From Muricea muricata (lineage: Eukaryota; Cnidaria; Anthozoa; Malacalcyonacea; Plexauridae): a stretch of 64,000 bases of DNA. This document shows positions 1 to 31,245 of the stretch, in pieces. The stretch covers positions 46,590,559-46,654,558 of the forward strand of contig OY979718.1 in the NCBI GenBank assembly GCA_963855995.1, read 5' to 3'. The notes below the pieces were generated by a model that saw only the letters and a list, made by a program, of their open reading frames with translations, had not been told where the DNA came from and did not search any database. Position 1 is the first letter of the stretch. Every line of letters begins with the position of its first letter. A program made the translations under genes and the position numbers.

Positions 1-36
1 CTCCAAAAAAATAAATACAAGAAACTCATTTTTCAG

Positions 37-20303
<20,267 letters not shown>

Positions 20304-20894
20304 TATGTAAGTGGATGTAAAGTAAGTTCTAGAGTTCATGCTTTTGTGATATGTAAGTGATAAAGTTTATGCATTTTTATATGTAAATATTATTTATCAG
20401 TTTTTAATACATTCTTGTTTTGTGTTTGTAAGATTTTATTTATATTGTTAGCAACTTTATTATTGCGTGGGCTCATTTGGTATGGGACAGCTTAGTTGAG
20501 GTAGACCTAGATGGAAGTTTGTAGAATGTTGTTTCTCTATTAGTATTTCTTACGCGAATTAGCAGGGACAAGTGTCTCACAAGTTTATACCTGACTTCTA
20601 ATTTAGCTTTGTTTTGCTACAAAAATATTTGTAAAATATAATGAGAAATATAGAACGTATACAGTATAGTATATTTTATATACATGCAGTTTTAATGCTC
20701 TCTTCTCCGCAGAGGTTTTGTGTTTATGATTTAATATAGCCTTTAATAGCCGTAGTAGCGCTAGATAGCGCTAGATGGTAAATACAAGCAGTGGAGAGAA
20801 ACCGCTGCGAGGGGAACGCGGGCGAGGGGAGAGAAGGAGAGGAAGCCACTGAAGCTTCTGTGCAGGGGAGAGAGGTATATATAATGAATATCTT
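20304..20894. other. Convergent intergenic region between CEP164 and ACE
   Basis: The 3' ends of the two genes face each other here, with 591 bp between the stop codons. A GC-richer purine stretch lies at about 20790-20870 (GGAACGCGGGCGAGGGGAGA). I did not find a perfect AATAAA in the expected place for CEP164; TTTAATACA near 20403 is a possible weak variant. Confidence 0.5.
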
Positions 20895-21438
20895 CTATCC
20901 GTGCAGTTTAGAGCTGTATTTGTTCTCATCGTTTTTCTTTACTAAAGTTAAAGGATCTTTCCCATTGGACGGTACAAACACGGGTCTGGTAAGAATGGAA
21001 GACTTTGTACGACCCAATGGTCCAAGAACACTTTGAGTTTGCGTATTTGCTGTTTTTACTATTTTTATATTATCTTGAGATGCGCTAATTAAGGTACCAT
21101 CCTTTTTACTTCTCTGCATCGAATTGTTATTATTAGGCTTGTTTGTTTGCATCAGTCTACTCTCTTTCTTAACAGCCTGCACATATGATAAGCCAACATC
21201 AGAACTGTTTTTTAAGAAGATTGGTTTATCAGTATCCTTCGTTGTTATCTCACGTTTCCTACCGACATGCGCCTTGTTCCATCCTATGGGGTATTTGATT
21301 CTCTCTCTTTCAGATTTTAACCATTTTAGCAAAGGATCAAAATAATCCAACATGGCGTCTACACGAAGGCCTCTTTCTTCTGTCATCTTGTAAAGGATTT
21401 GTGGCCAGGGGTGACTTGAACCAGCAGCTAGAAGTTCT
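20895..21438 (-). CDS. ACE: ACE exon 5: C-terminal helix and unusual basic tail
   Basis: Starts [16 protein letters not shown], the family's conserved GSSRPW region, and ends the M2 domain at PIGW. About 125 further codons, rich in Lys, Ser, Asn and Thr, lead to a TGA at 20895-20897. No hydrophobic anchor is present. Confidence 0.88.
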
Positions 21439-24400
21439 CTGCAATATTTTAACAAACAATCACAGTTAGCTTTAAGACAAAGTTTTGGAAATAGTTGTCA
21501 TGTAGTTTATTTTCTGTAGAAATTAATCTCAATACTGCAACTGTACCAAGAAAATAAGTGTTGTGGAATTCTGCAATACTAAGATTTCGCAAAATATGAA
21601 TGAAATCCAAGTTATCCTATGTACGGTAATTTTATTCCTAAACTATCGAGGTGTGTGCTGAAAGACCGCGCTTTTTGGAGCTAAGGTTAGAGTTAAAGAA
21701 AGTTTTAAAGATTAGGGGCTAAAAGTATATGAATAAATGATAACCCTGAACAACACCGATGTTGAAACAGCTCGTTTTTCCTGCATAAACCAGGTATCTG
21801 TTGATACTGTAGCTACGACTGTTAGTTTTATCAAAAGTATGAAATGCTTTTTTCCAAACTAAGTTTTATGGCTTGAAATATCCAATATCATGCAAACATG
21901 CACAAATTAAAAACAACGTCGCTTGAATTAGCCAAGTAGTACGCTGTGTTGGTAGAAAATGATGACCTGGAGCCAGGCAGTTCTGACATTTACTTCTACA
22001 ATAGAATTATCTTTAATAGTAATTTTGAAGGTGCATGTCTCTCGACTACTAGGCATTAGCAGAAATTGTCATTCGATCATTGCTTTTCCTTCACTCTGAT
22101 TGGTCGACATTTTGTGACCAAAAAGTGAGAGCCCCCTTCCGCAGGTGACTTTTTCAAAATGGCTTCTTCGCGAGCAGCTCATTTTAGAAAGCAGGTTTTT
22201 GAGGATTATTTCAAGTCTTAAATCGGAAAAATTCATTCTAAATTGAATGTGGACAAACGGCTAACATATTCAAGGTAAGCGATAAAAAATCCTTTAGTTT
22301 TCTTGCAAATATAGCGTGTTTCGTCGCTAAAATGGACATGTAAATAAACTTTTTTCCCGTTTGGCCAAACCAGTATGGTTTTTGCTTTTAAAGTGTTCGT
22401 GTGTTATTTATATTGTTATGTTTCGCTGAAAGTTTGCTGTGATATATTTTTAGAACTATTTTATTTTTGAGCCTTTCCAAGACCTATTTCCTCACGCATT
22501 TTTTGTTCGAAGTGACTATATGTCCGGCAGTTTTCCTGGGCCGAGTCCTTACTCGCCCTTCGGGCTCGCGCTTTAGCAAAATTTGGTGAAGTAGATACAG
22601 TCCCAGTGAGTGAGAGTAGTGAGTTAGAATAGTTTCAATAAGAAAAATATAAGAAAAAAGGTATTCAAAAAATTAAGAAGAAGAAAAAAAAAGTATAAAA
22701 GAAAAGCACGTTATCGGGCTCGAACCCGAAACACAGGTCAAAAGCGCGCGACCTAGACCATTGAGCTAATGCGGCCAATCAAAAGTTTACTCTTAAAAAC
22801 TAAATTTATACTGCTTATGTAACCTGAACCTGAAAACGACATACGCAGAAAAACTGCCGGACATTTAGTTTTTTCAAACAACTGTCCGGCTCCCGGACAT
22901 ATAGTCACTTCGTTTTTTGTTTTGCTTTAAAATGTGTTTTAGGACTCGTAGCAAGAGTTGTTTTTACCGGCATATTTCGCTGTGTTTTTCTCACCGTGAA
23001 CTGAAATTTAAATGAGTTTCACTGGGAATTACAATATATGATTCTGTTATATCTATAAATCAATGTTGTTTTTCGAAACTATTTTATATTTCCGCCTGTT
23101 TTCGAGAGCGGTTGTTTTGTTTTGAATGTGCATATAGTTGTTTTGTTGTTGCAAAGCGGATGGTGAAAGTTTTAACCGGGCGTTGAGAAAAACTCTGATT
23201 TTTGGACTGTATGTAGTCTCTTCAATTGATTTCATAATGGGTGTGTTGCTTTTCTTCCCACAATTTCTACTAATACAATTAGTCGCCTCAGGCTCGGTGA
23301 TTCCAAGCCTATAGTCACTTCGCCTTCGGCTCAATGACTATAGGCTTGTAATCACCTCGCCTTCGGCGACTAATTGTTAATTAGTTTGCTTATTTTGGCA
23401 CAGGCGCGCCTCCTAATTGGCTGAGCACTCTTGATTTATACATTTGATATAGCGACACACTTCATGTGAGTATGATTATTTGTCATTTCACCTGAATACC
23501 ATGACTCACCAATCAGTAAAACGTTACATATACGCTTATCTCATCGCATTCGCAGACACATGTACGCTCAGCGTACGTGTTTTCATTACGTTAGTACGAC
23601 CACAAGAACCTTCCCAGCAGAATGAAGCATACGTAAACAGCTGTTGCATACGTACCTAAATTTTTCGCCAGCTTTTTTTGATTTATAAATGGAACATTTA
23701 TGTAATGGCTGCTTGGATTGCGCAGTCTTACATAGTGCTCGATGAAACTGAAACTGCAGTATTTGGCTGAAGAAATAACTGCAAGAGAAATATTAATATG
23801 TAAGTAGAGAATATTTAGCACATGAGAAATCTCTGCCAAATATTTGTAACACATCTATAATTGAAACATGCGTCTTACAGATCACATGCATATAAGCACC
23901 ATATAGCAATATATGACCTGGTGGTATGATGGTATATTTGCATGCATGTTTGTCATCTGTCGTTGAGGAGATTATCTTCTCCAATATTCTACCGAACAAA
24001 AAATCCAATAGCTGTGCGTGTCTTTTGCGTAGCATTTTCGAAATTTCGACTACCAGCTAGTAAATTCTTTCGGATCATTTACACGGGAGAAAATAAGATG
24101 CACCGTAATTAAATTGCGTCTTATTTGGGAGTGGAAACACCCCATAAATGGTGAAAGCTCTGGCAAAGTATTATATGAACCCTTGATCTCATTTTAGTCA
24201 CGACGTAAGATGGCAATGAATGCGAGTGTGTTTGTGAATTGGTTAGTTTAATCGAGACTTTGGTATAAATGGCCCTTTTTCCATATTGAATAATGCTGAT
24301 TGTTTTCTGCTTCAAACATTCAGCATTTTGCGCGTGCACGCCTATACCTTATATACGGCGAATTTGCGGCGATATGAAACTTAGCACCAGGGTCGAAATC

Positions 24401-26816
24401 GTTTTCATTACGTGGCACAGGTGGAGCTACACCCTGGTACCGAGTTCGAAGATTCCACCATTCTTGGTTGTACGTATCTGACGTTATATTGCCTGCAAAC
24501 ACTCCCCAACGCCACTGGTCAACCAGAAACGCAAACGGAACAAATGCAACACGTTGAAGAGCTTGTCGGAGAAGATAACTTATGGAATTATCTAAAATGA
24601 ATAGAAAATTGGTACATAGTGATTGCGCTGTTATCAATTTTTCCCGGGGTTTTTTGTACACGTGTCAGTTTTGCGCTAAATAATCGTTGATTACATTGGA
24701 AGTTGCAAGTTGGCTTTTTGCACTTTTTTGCGATTCTCATTACGGCCCAATCACTCAAAGATCCTAGGGTTCCTCTACGACAACTGAATTAGACTAAACT
24801 GAACTGCTGTAGGGAAAATGTACGGAGATCCTTTAACACTTGAAAAGAGTATATTGAAGGCATGAGATTGAATAATCTGGTCAAGCGAGGAAGACGGTTA
24901 ATTCTTGAAATCTACTCAAGCTAAGCTTATTAATATGTTTACTGAAATCCCAACCGAAATTTACTACTAAATAATTTTACACTCTTTTGGTATTATGACC
25001 TTCCTTATGAATTATTACCGAGTGTTAAATCTAGAAGGTTCCACTTACTATAAGTTTCTTCTGTCTCGTACAACAAACCAATTTCTTTAAGGTGTGTTGG
25101 ATTCTCGACGGAGAGAGCAATGGTATCTCCAACAGCTTCGTGAAATCCAGGATTAGCTCCGCCACGATATGCAAACGGTTTATCTTTATATGCGAGGAAG
25201 TAAGCACAATGTCCCATTTCATGATGTATGATTATTAAATCACTGTGACTAATCTTTGTGCACATCTTTATTCTATTTGATAAAAGTGAAAGCGAAACAG
25301 TTGCATTAGTACAGGAAATAGAGTAATTTGTTTTGACGCATGTTACTTGCGTGACATCGTTGTTGAATCCCCAAGTAAAGCCGCGCACACATGCACAATC
25401 TGTTAAGATTTTCTTGACAAGCTGACGTGACAAGCTAACCCTAATAAGCCTTAAGAAAAAATTATTTTATTAACTTTAACAAATAGAGAGGTTTACCAGT
25501 GTGAGTTAACTTCATGTAAGGACTTTGTACGAGTCACATTGGGAGCCTTGTGCTGAGGATGAAACTCGCGAGCTTCGAGGTACATTACATGCAGGCGACT
25601 ATTTAATGTGTTTAGCCTCTTGCCAAAACAAATTTGTCAGTTTCTGGCCGTAGACACAGGCAAAGGTTATAAAAAAATTATCAAAGTATGCTTAACCGTT
25701 TATATGCGAGAAAATGTGCATGATAACGTTTTCTTACCTGACTTCCCCATCAGAAAAATCCCATGCTGACGCATGACAAACAACTTTTCTATTTTTGGGT
25801 TTCTCAAACAGGGACATATTCCAAAAAGCAAATGGCAATGGATCCAAGCCTATGGATATGTAGAAAGACTGTGCGAGTTCGAACATCTTTTGAACCGTGT
25901 AATTTTGAGCACGTAAATTGTTCGTGACATCAATCGTACTTGTGTTTGGGAATGGCTTTATTAGATCGAATACATGATCCCAATGTTGGCTCCACATGTC
26001 TCCAAGCACGTGAGCTGGTATGGGTTCATCTACAGAGACATTCTTGTAAATTAAACTGAGTTTATAACGTACATAAGCATGGAGTTCTTTATATAGAGGT
26101 TGTATGTCTTCCCATGCTTTATTTAATGTTGGTTTGAAATCTGATCCAAGTTCATAATGAGAACGCTCAAAATAACCGTTATCCACCCAGTCATGCTCCC
26201 GGGCACCTAAATTGACAATATCCACAAATTTCTTATACAAAGGTTTCATACGAGGACCAACGGCATCTCGCCAACCTTTCCAAGCAAATAATAGTTTATT
26301 ATAATCTCTTGACTTTGCCATGATGTTTATTAAACCAGGTTCAAGCTCGAGATACTGAGGTTTCTTTGTTTGTTTGTCTAAATAATACACCTTCCCCTTG
26401 CTATAAATCCCCGTCATTTTTGCCTGAAGCTCATTAAGAAGTCGTAGTTTCTCTTCAGCTTTGGGAGAAGCACTGCGACTGATAAGCATCAATTGTCTTG
26501 TGAAGTCCTTGGATAGATCAGACATGGCTAGTGCAGCTGTTGCATTGTTACTGCCTTCAATAAAGAACAACGTAGCCTTGGTTGAAGCTTGAACTGATCT
26601 CTTCAGATTTTCTTCATTTAAATCCGTTTCATACTGCCATGACATTCGCGTTGTTGTTTTGGACATTTGAGTTGCCCTGATTTCATAACGGTGTAAAAAT
26701 TCTAATACACGTTTTGAAGTAGCATTTCCCAGTACATGTTCCGCTGTTAGAATTTCTCGAAAATGAAAAATACTGCATAATAACACAAACCATCCATTAA
26801 CGCAACGTATGAGCAT
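20895..26816 (-). CDS. ACE: Angiotensin-converting enzyme-like dipeptidyl carboxypeptidase (peptidase M2), five exons
   Basis: M2 zinc metallopeptidase removing C-terminal dipeptides from peptides outside the cell. Exons on the minus strand: 26816-25738, 25272-25049, 24591-24348, 23778-23656, 21438-20895. They join to exactly 738 codons including stop, with matching phases. Visible: an N-terminal hydrophobic signal peptide ([19 protein letters not shown]), [19 protein letters not shown], the zinc motif HHEMGH with the downstream ligand in [20 protein letters not shown], and [11 protein letters not shown]. It is one catalytic domain, as in insect and testis-type ACE. After PIGW comes a basic Ser/Lys/Thr-rich tail of about 125 residues with no membrane segment, so a secreted soluble enzyme is likely. 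The chloride-site Arg of PYIRY is Ser here (AG|T across an intron). Confidence 0.93.
22508..22912. mobile_element. MITE with CGAAGTGACTATATGTCCGG ends, 9-bp TSD, tRNA-like interior
   Basis: The inverted ends CGAAGTGACTATATGTCCGG are flanked by TTTTTTGTT at 22499-22507 and 22913-22921. The interior (minus strand 22776-22706) is tRNA-like. A 9-bp duplication suggests a MULE-type element, although the T-rich duplication is low in complexity. It lies in ACE intron 4. Confidence 0.75.
22706..22776 (-). other. tRNA-like sequence inside the MITE
   Basis: 71 nt on the minus strand: GGCCGCA, then TTAGCTCAATGGTCTAGG (A-box/D-arm like), and a well-paired T arm CGGGTTCGAGCCCG. The acceptor ends pair poorly and the anticodon arm is irregular, so a functional tRNA is unlikely. 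Confidence 0.5.
23275..23379. repeat. Complete palindromic repeat with ACAATTAGTCGCC ends
   Basis: A 105-bp imperfect palindrome from ACAATTAGTCGCC to GGCGACTAATTGT. The matching inner words are AAGCCTATAGTCA and TGACTATAGGCTT. It is related to the half copy at 7525-7590. It lies in ACE intron 4. Confidence 0.7.
23656..23778 (-). CDS. ACE: ACE exon 4: QFQFHRALC
   Basis: A 123-nt exon starting after TTCTCTTGCAG. It reads [16 protein letters not shown], then a cysteine-spaced [14 protein letters not shown]. The first base completes a Ser codon where the family has Arg, and QFHE is QFHR here. Confidence 0.88.
24348..24591 (-). CDS. ACE: ACE exon 3: DQWRWGVF to PYI
   Basis: Contains [35 protein letters not shown] and ends PYI plus two bases (AG) at a GTATAG donor. 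The Lys and His of AKFH and the Tyr of PYI, which bind the substrate carboxylate in ACE, are kept. Confidence 0.92.
25049..25272 (-). CDS. ACE: ACE exon 2: zinc-binding HEMGH
   Basis: Begins RIKMCTK after a ...AAATAG acceptor. It contains HHEMGH (two zinc ligands and the catalytic Glu) and [13 protein letters not shown] (third zinc ligand). It ends EETY with donor GTAAGT. All catalytic residues expected in this segment are present. Confidence 0.93.
25738..26816 (-). CDS. ACE: ACE exon 1: signal peptide and N-terminal helical part
   Basis: This exon holds 359 codons plus two bases. It starts at the only upstream Met followed by a hydrophobic leader. It includes the lid helices, [24 protein letters not shown] and CHASAWDF, and ends EV|R at a good GTAAGA donor. 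Confidence 0.92.
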
Positions 26817-28295
26817 TGCAAAGCAAAATTTGTAAGCAGACCAGTTGATCGGTGACCTGTATATCAGTGTATGTAAGATAACGATACGTAGTTCATCCTA
26901 GCATTTTAGCTGTTTATACTTTGTTTTTGAATCGCTGTAGAGACAAGACAACATTTTGTAGAAAAAGTATAAGATTCCCAACTGTGGAGCACTGACCGAT
27001 TAGAGAACAAATTCTAGATCATTTAAATCAGCTATCAATCCCAGTCCATATCGAAAGTTGATTTGGGTTAAAATTTCTCACTGTTATATCCCCACACTGT
27101 TGACACATAACAATGTGATAAACTGTTTTTCGTTGAGATCCAGTACTTCATCTGTTCATTTCAAGAATTCTTTCAATATTATTTTTGTACTTTATAACTT
27201 GATTGCAGTGCACGACCGGCAGGAGAACGACATTAATATTCATAACATCCAATTGTATTTAGACTAACATTGTAATACCTGTAGACTCTAACAATTGCTT
27301 TGTAGATTCGAAACAGGTCCAAAAATATAAACAACGGCGGTATTAAAGGGTATAGCACACAAAGTATGAAAGTGCTTTGAGGCAAATTTTGTCATTTATC
27401 TTTGCTAATAAAAGCTAGACGTGTACCTAAAAAATCTTTGGTTTAACTTTGCCAACTTTTGATGAGTAACCAGATTGTTATGACTTATAGTTATAGCCAT
27501 GTCAATCACAATTAAATGCAAATATAACAACGCAAATGAAAATGAAGCAATCGTGGTCTGAGACTAACCATTCTTCTCATGCATTGACTATTCATTAACG
27601 TGTCATTTGGTAAGCACTTTGTAACATTTGAAAATTGTACGTCATAGTAAAAGTGTTAGAAACGAGTTGTTATGTCACATAACACGCATCCTCCTCATGG
27701 AAAACATTAAAATATAGAGTCGGCTCTGGAATATACAAATACCTAATGGGTTCCATGATTGGATAGCCTGATCCATACTTGGCCGGGTATTGCGACAAGC
27801 TTTCCTCAACTCGAGCAATATCCTAAAGTGCTTGGATCAGGCCCTCTAATTAATTATATTTTCGTGTCTAAAAGGCCTAATCCAGACACAAGTATTGACC
27901 AATCAGAGTGCGCATGCGATATACGTTTTTCAGGGCACTGCGTTATTTTATACTACGCTGCCATGCCCGTTACAGCCTGAGTGAGGGGCCATTGTTGGTC
28001 GACAGAGGGCTCCCTGGTCTGCCCGGTACGTGTCCATGGTAGTCAGGCTTCTGATGAGCGAATCAATAAAACCGATGATTAGGATAAAAATTAAGATTTT
28101 GATTGTAAATCCTTTAGAAGTATATATGTGGTAATACAATGCTGGATCTACAGTGTGTATAAAAAAATGAGCATTGTTTAACATTAAACCTTTTAGTAGA
28201 TGTCGCATACGTTAATACTTCGCTATAATGAAGTGCATCGTTAGACTTTATACGTTGCATAACATGACGTAGTGGGGCTGCTGAGTAAGATTAAA
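26817..28295. other. Divergent intergenic region between ACE and PPP1R35-like
   Basis: 1.48 kb between the ACE start (minus) and the first upstream ATG of the next gene (plus). It holds a short palindrome at 27766-27843 whose ends read GCCTGATCCA on both strands. A possible promoter element lies at 27899-27918. No other gene was seen. Confidence 0.5.
27899..27918 (+). promoter_or_regulatory. Possible CCAAT box and NRF1-like site
   Basis: CCAATCAG is followed closely by TGCGCATGCG, which resembles the NRF1 consensus GCGCATGCGC. It lies about 390 bp upstream of the ATG at 28296, a plausible promoter position for a housekeeping gene. It could equally be part of a repeat. Confidence 0.25.
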
Positions 28296-28409
28296 ATGGC
28301 GCGGGAGAAAGTTGGATTTGAAAATGCACAGCTGAAGTACAGTGAACAATTTTTCCACGCTTCCCGTCGTTTCAATAAAAGTTTCACAATAATTTTAAAT
28401 TTTTGGTAA
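28296..28409 (+). promoter_or_regulatory. Upstream open reading frame ending in TAATG overlap
   Basis: ATGGCGCGGGAG opens a 37-codon frame. Its TAA (28407-28409) shares its last base with the ATG of the next coding frame (28409-28411). This resembles a termination-reinitiation arrangement, but the transcript start is unknown, so the uORF may not be in the mRNA. Confidence 0.35.
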
Positions 28410-31245
28410 TGGAGATTGACCATCTTCCAAACAGAAGACCTCCGAAACCCATCAAAGCCCCTTTGCTCAGTCCTGAAATCAATATACAGTTGAATGTGAC
28501 ACCAGAGAAGAAGGGTTCTCATGAGACATTTTTGAGGCAGGAACATACAAGGTGTTATGGTGATGTGGTTGCAAAAGACAAGTAGGTGTATTTGATGCGC
28601 ATATGTTAACAACATTTTGTTTTAAATTTTTGGGTTGTGTCAAACCAGTCAGGGACCAGTTAATTGACCATGAAACATGGCACTAAAGTCACTGGTGGCC
28701 CAGTATTAATACCAGTGTAACGGCTATTTCTCCATTACGGTCACTTTGGCTCATGGGTTGAGCAGACTTTTAAAATCTGTTTATCCAGCAAAACATGGTT
28801 TCAAAGTCATGCAAGCTTCATCCATGTGGGCAAAGTAAATGAAATGGAAAATGGCCTTTATGGTGTATGGCGACTAGAATTGACGGTGACAGTTTCCACA
28901 GAGGGATTAAATTGGAGTTGCTAAAAAAAAGTTACCAATTTTTGTGCATGAGTATTCAGTCCTATGATCCCAGTCCAAAATTTGTGATATTTTATACTAG
29001 AATTAAAGAATGGAACATTCATGCCTGAATCATAAATTCATAACCCAAAAATTTAGGTGCGTAAAACAGTTACTATGTGTGCATCATGTGTGAACTATCA
29101 TTAAGGGCACAAAAGTAAAAAGACAGTGCAAATAAGCATTGAAATTTCACATTTGAAATTTCATTCCCAGCTGCTCTAAATTTTTGTGTTGGAAAATTTC
29201 TTGTGTGGCACTAATCAACTTTGACATATGGGGCGTACTATAAAGTCTGAAAGATAAATGTGTTCCAGTCAAATTTTAAAATTACTTCATGCTCTATAAA
29301 TAGTTTGTACAGTATTTGCTCCTTGGAATAGCAAATATAATTATAAGGTATATGTGTACTAGATACATAAAATACCTAGTGCCTATTATATACCTAAGCA
29401 AATTTGTGATGATCTCACATTAATTGTCTACAATATACCGCTAGTATAAAACAATGCATATACCCAAGTCAGTATAAGCAAGCATTGATATCTCTTGTTG
29501 CAAAAGTTCTGAAACCAAGTGATGTTGAAAATAACTTTAGACAAATATCAGTGTTACCACAACTGGCTAAGGTTATAGAAAAACTACATGATAGATGGAC
29601 TGTTTCTGCTCTAATATCTACAACACAGACCTGTATAGTGCTACAGATAAAGCTCAGTCAGGTAGAAAAGGTATCCACACAATATTTATAGACTTTGGCA
29701 AGGCCTTTGATCTGGTGAATCAGATCAACATCATATTAGAAAATGTGCCTCAATGAATGTCAGCAAACCATCCTGATTAACCAGAAGAACACAACAACTC
29801 AAGTGATGTGTCTTAAATGGTATTCTATGATCTTTACAAACATGTTCTTCAGGCATGCCTCGGGACGCTGCTATATTACCAACCCCTTAATGTCAATAGA
29901 AATGATTTAGCTCTAGGATGCTGTGCCTAACCTTCTAAGCATTGTTATGTGCAAATATGAAGACGACTGTACCCAATATCAGATTGTTGAAAGGGAAATG
30001 TTTACAAAAAAAATGGTTTTGAACCTAGCTGAAAAAGACAAAGGATATGTAGATTTATTTCACAGATTTAATCCCAGAACCTCACCTCACATCCAACTTA
30101 AAAAATGAAGAACTAAAAGAGTAAAAGTGTTTAAGCTCCCAGGTACAACTTGCCAAATGATCTCAAATGGAATGAGCACATGCATCAAATTACATGTAAG
30201 GAAAATAAGAGATTATATCATCTTTGCAAGTATGGATTGCCTGTATGGACAGGGCTCTCAGACTATCTACAACAAAACATTAACCATTCAAGAGATTAGA
30301 AAGATTCAAGTAGAAATAAACCATTCTTGCTATTCCACACCACCCAATCTACCAACCAACACTAATACAACCTTAGGCAGAATAATTTACATAATATCCC
30401 CTTCTAAACTGAAAGACATAAGCAATCTTTTATTGTTAGATCTATAAAATATATAAAATTGATATCAATTGACATGTATTATAATTTTGTCTTTTTGATT
30501 TTTTAATCTTAGTCTTTGTAACTATAATCTTTGACTTTATTCTGATGTTATTTTCTATTGATAATTATTAATAAATTCAAATGTAGCCCAATTAATTGGA
30601 ATTGGCATCAGTGTTGCCATAAGGGCCTTGTTTGCTAAAAGTCAATTCTCAGTGGGAACATTTGGTTGCATAAAGCAAGCATTTTAACACAGCTATATCA
30701 TCTATATTGCGTTTGATGGAAACCAGGTTTTGGTCTTCTTTAATTCATTTATTTCTGTGTTCATGTTTGTTTTGCAACGGGTTTATTTGCAATTAACTTT
30801 CTGTAGCATTTTGAGCCAACCTCAAATGAACACAACTGCTATGGTAACACAGAAGATAAAAGAACTGAATCAAACGAAATTCGATGCACCTTCTATGATT
30901 AAGCAAGAGTTGAAAAAATCTGAAAAACTTCGTCAAGATATTGCAGAAAAAGCTTCAGAGGCATTAAACTATAATTCCAAAGAGTTAACATACCCTGGAT
31001 TGGTGTCTTTAAATGTCTCCGCAAGTGACCTGACATTACAACATAGAAAAATATTTAAAGAAAAAAAGGGCAATGAAAACATCAATGAACCAGACATAAT
31101 GAGCTTTATGTCAGCTGATCTTGAATATGAGAGTGTTAGTCTTTCATGTCATTGCAACTCGAAAGGTGCTGAACCTGAGTTATTTACTCAACCAACTGAA
31201 GATGTATTTAAGCTATATGAACTGATGGAATGTTGGAAACGATAG
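28409..31245 (+). CDS. PPP1R35: PPP1R35-like centriolar protein, two exons
   Basis: Exons 28409-28581 and 30807-31245 join in phase 2 to 204 codons including stop. In vertebrates PPP1R35 is a protein-phosphatase-1-binding centrosomal protein needed for centriole elongation and conversion to centrosomes. The second exon shows the family's C-terminal pattern: helical KIKELNQTKFDAPSMIKQEL, KKSEKLRQDIAEKASEALN, then YPGLVSLNVSASDL. The first exon is Pro/Arg-rich (PNRRPPKPIKAPLLSP). No clear RVxF-type PP1 docking motif was found. The protein is shorter than the 253-residue human one. Assignment rests on the C-terminal pattern from memory, so it is moderate. The 2.2-kb intron contains a LINE fragment. 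Confidence 0.6.
29470..30475 (+). pseudogene. Broken non-LTR retrotransposon reverse transcriptase (CR1/L2-like)
   Basis: Fragments in shifting plus-strand frames match the non-LTR RT order: NNFRQISVLPQLAKVIEKL, then IFIDFGKAFDLVN, then CKYEDDCTQY (the YADD box with Ala to Glu), then NDLKWNEHMHQI and CKYGLPVWTG near the 3' end. Many stops and frameshifts show it is dead. It lies in the intron of the PPP1R35-like gene, in the same orientation. Confidence 0.8.

Larger units (their letters stand above)
21439..23655. other. ACE intron 4, repeat-bearing
   Basis: A 2.2-kb intron. Besides the MITE at 22508-22912 and the palindrome at 23275-23379 (listed separately), it holds a moderately GC-richer stretch at 22090-22190. 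That stretch has a 20-codon open frame beginning ATGGCTTCTTCGCGAGCAGC, which I do not consider a gene. Confidence 0.5.

Noticed and set aside
22706-22776. Functional tRNA gene
   Set aside because: The T arm is good but the acceptor stem does not pair and the anticodon arm is irregular.
30730-30806. Extension of the PPP1R35-like exon 2 upstream to an earlier Met
   Set aside because: The acceptor CTTTCTGTAG at 30806 fits the phase of the exon 1 donor exactly. The upstream hydrophobic codons are intronic.
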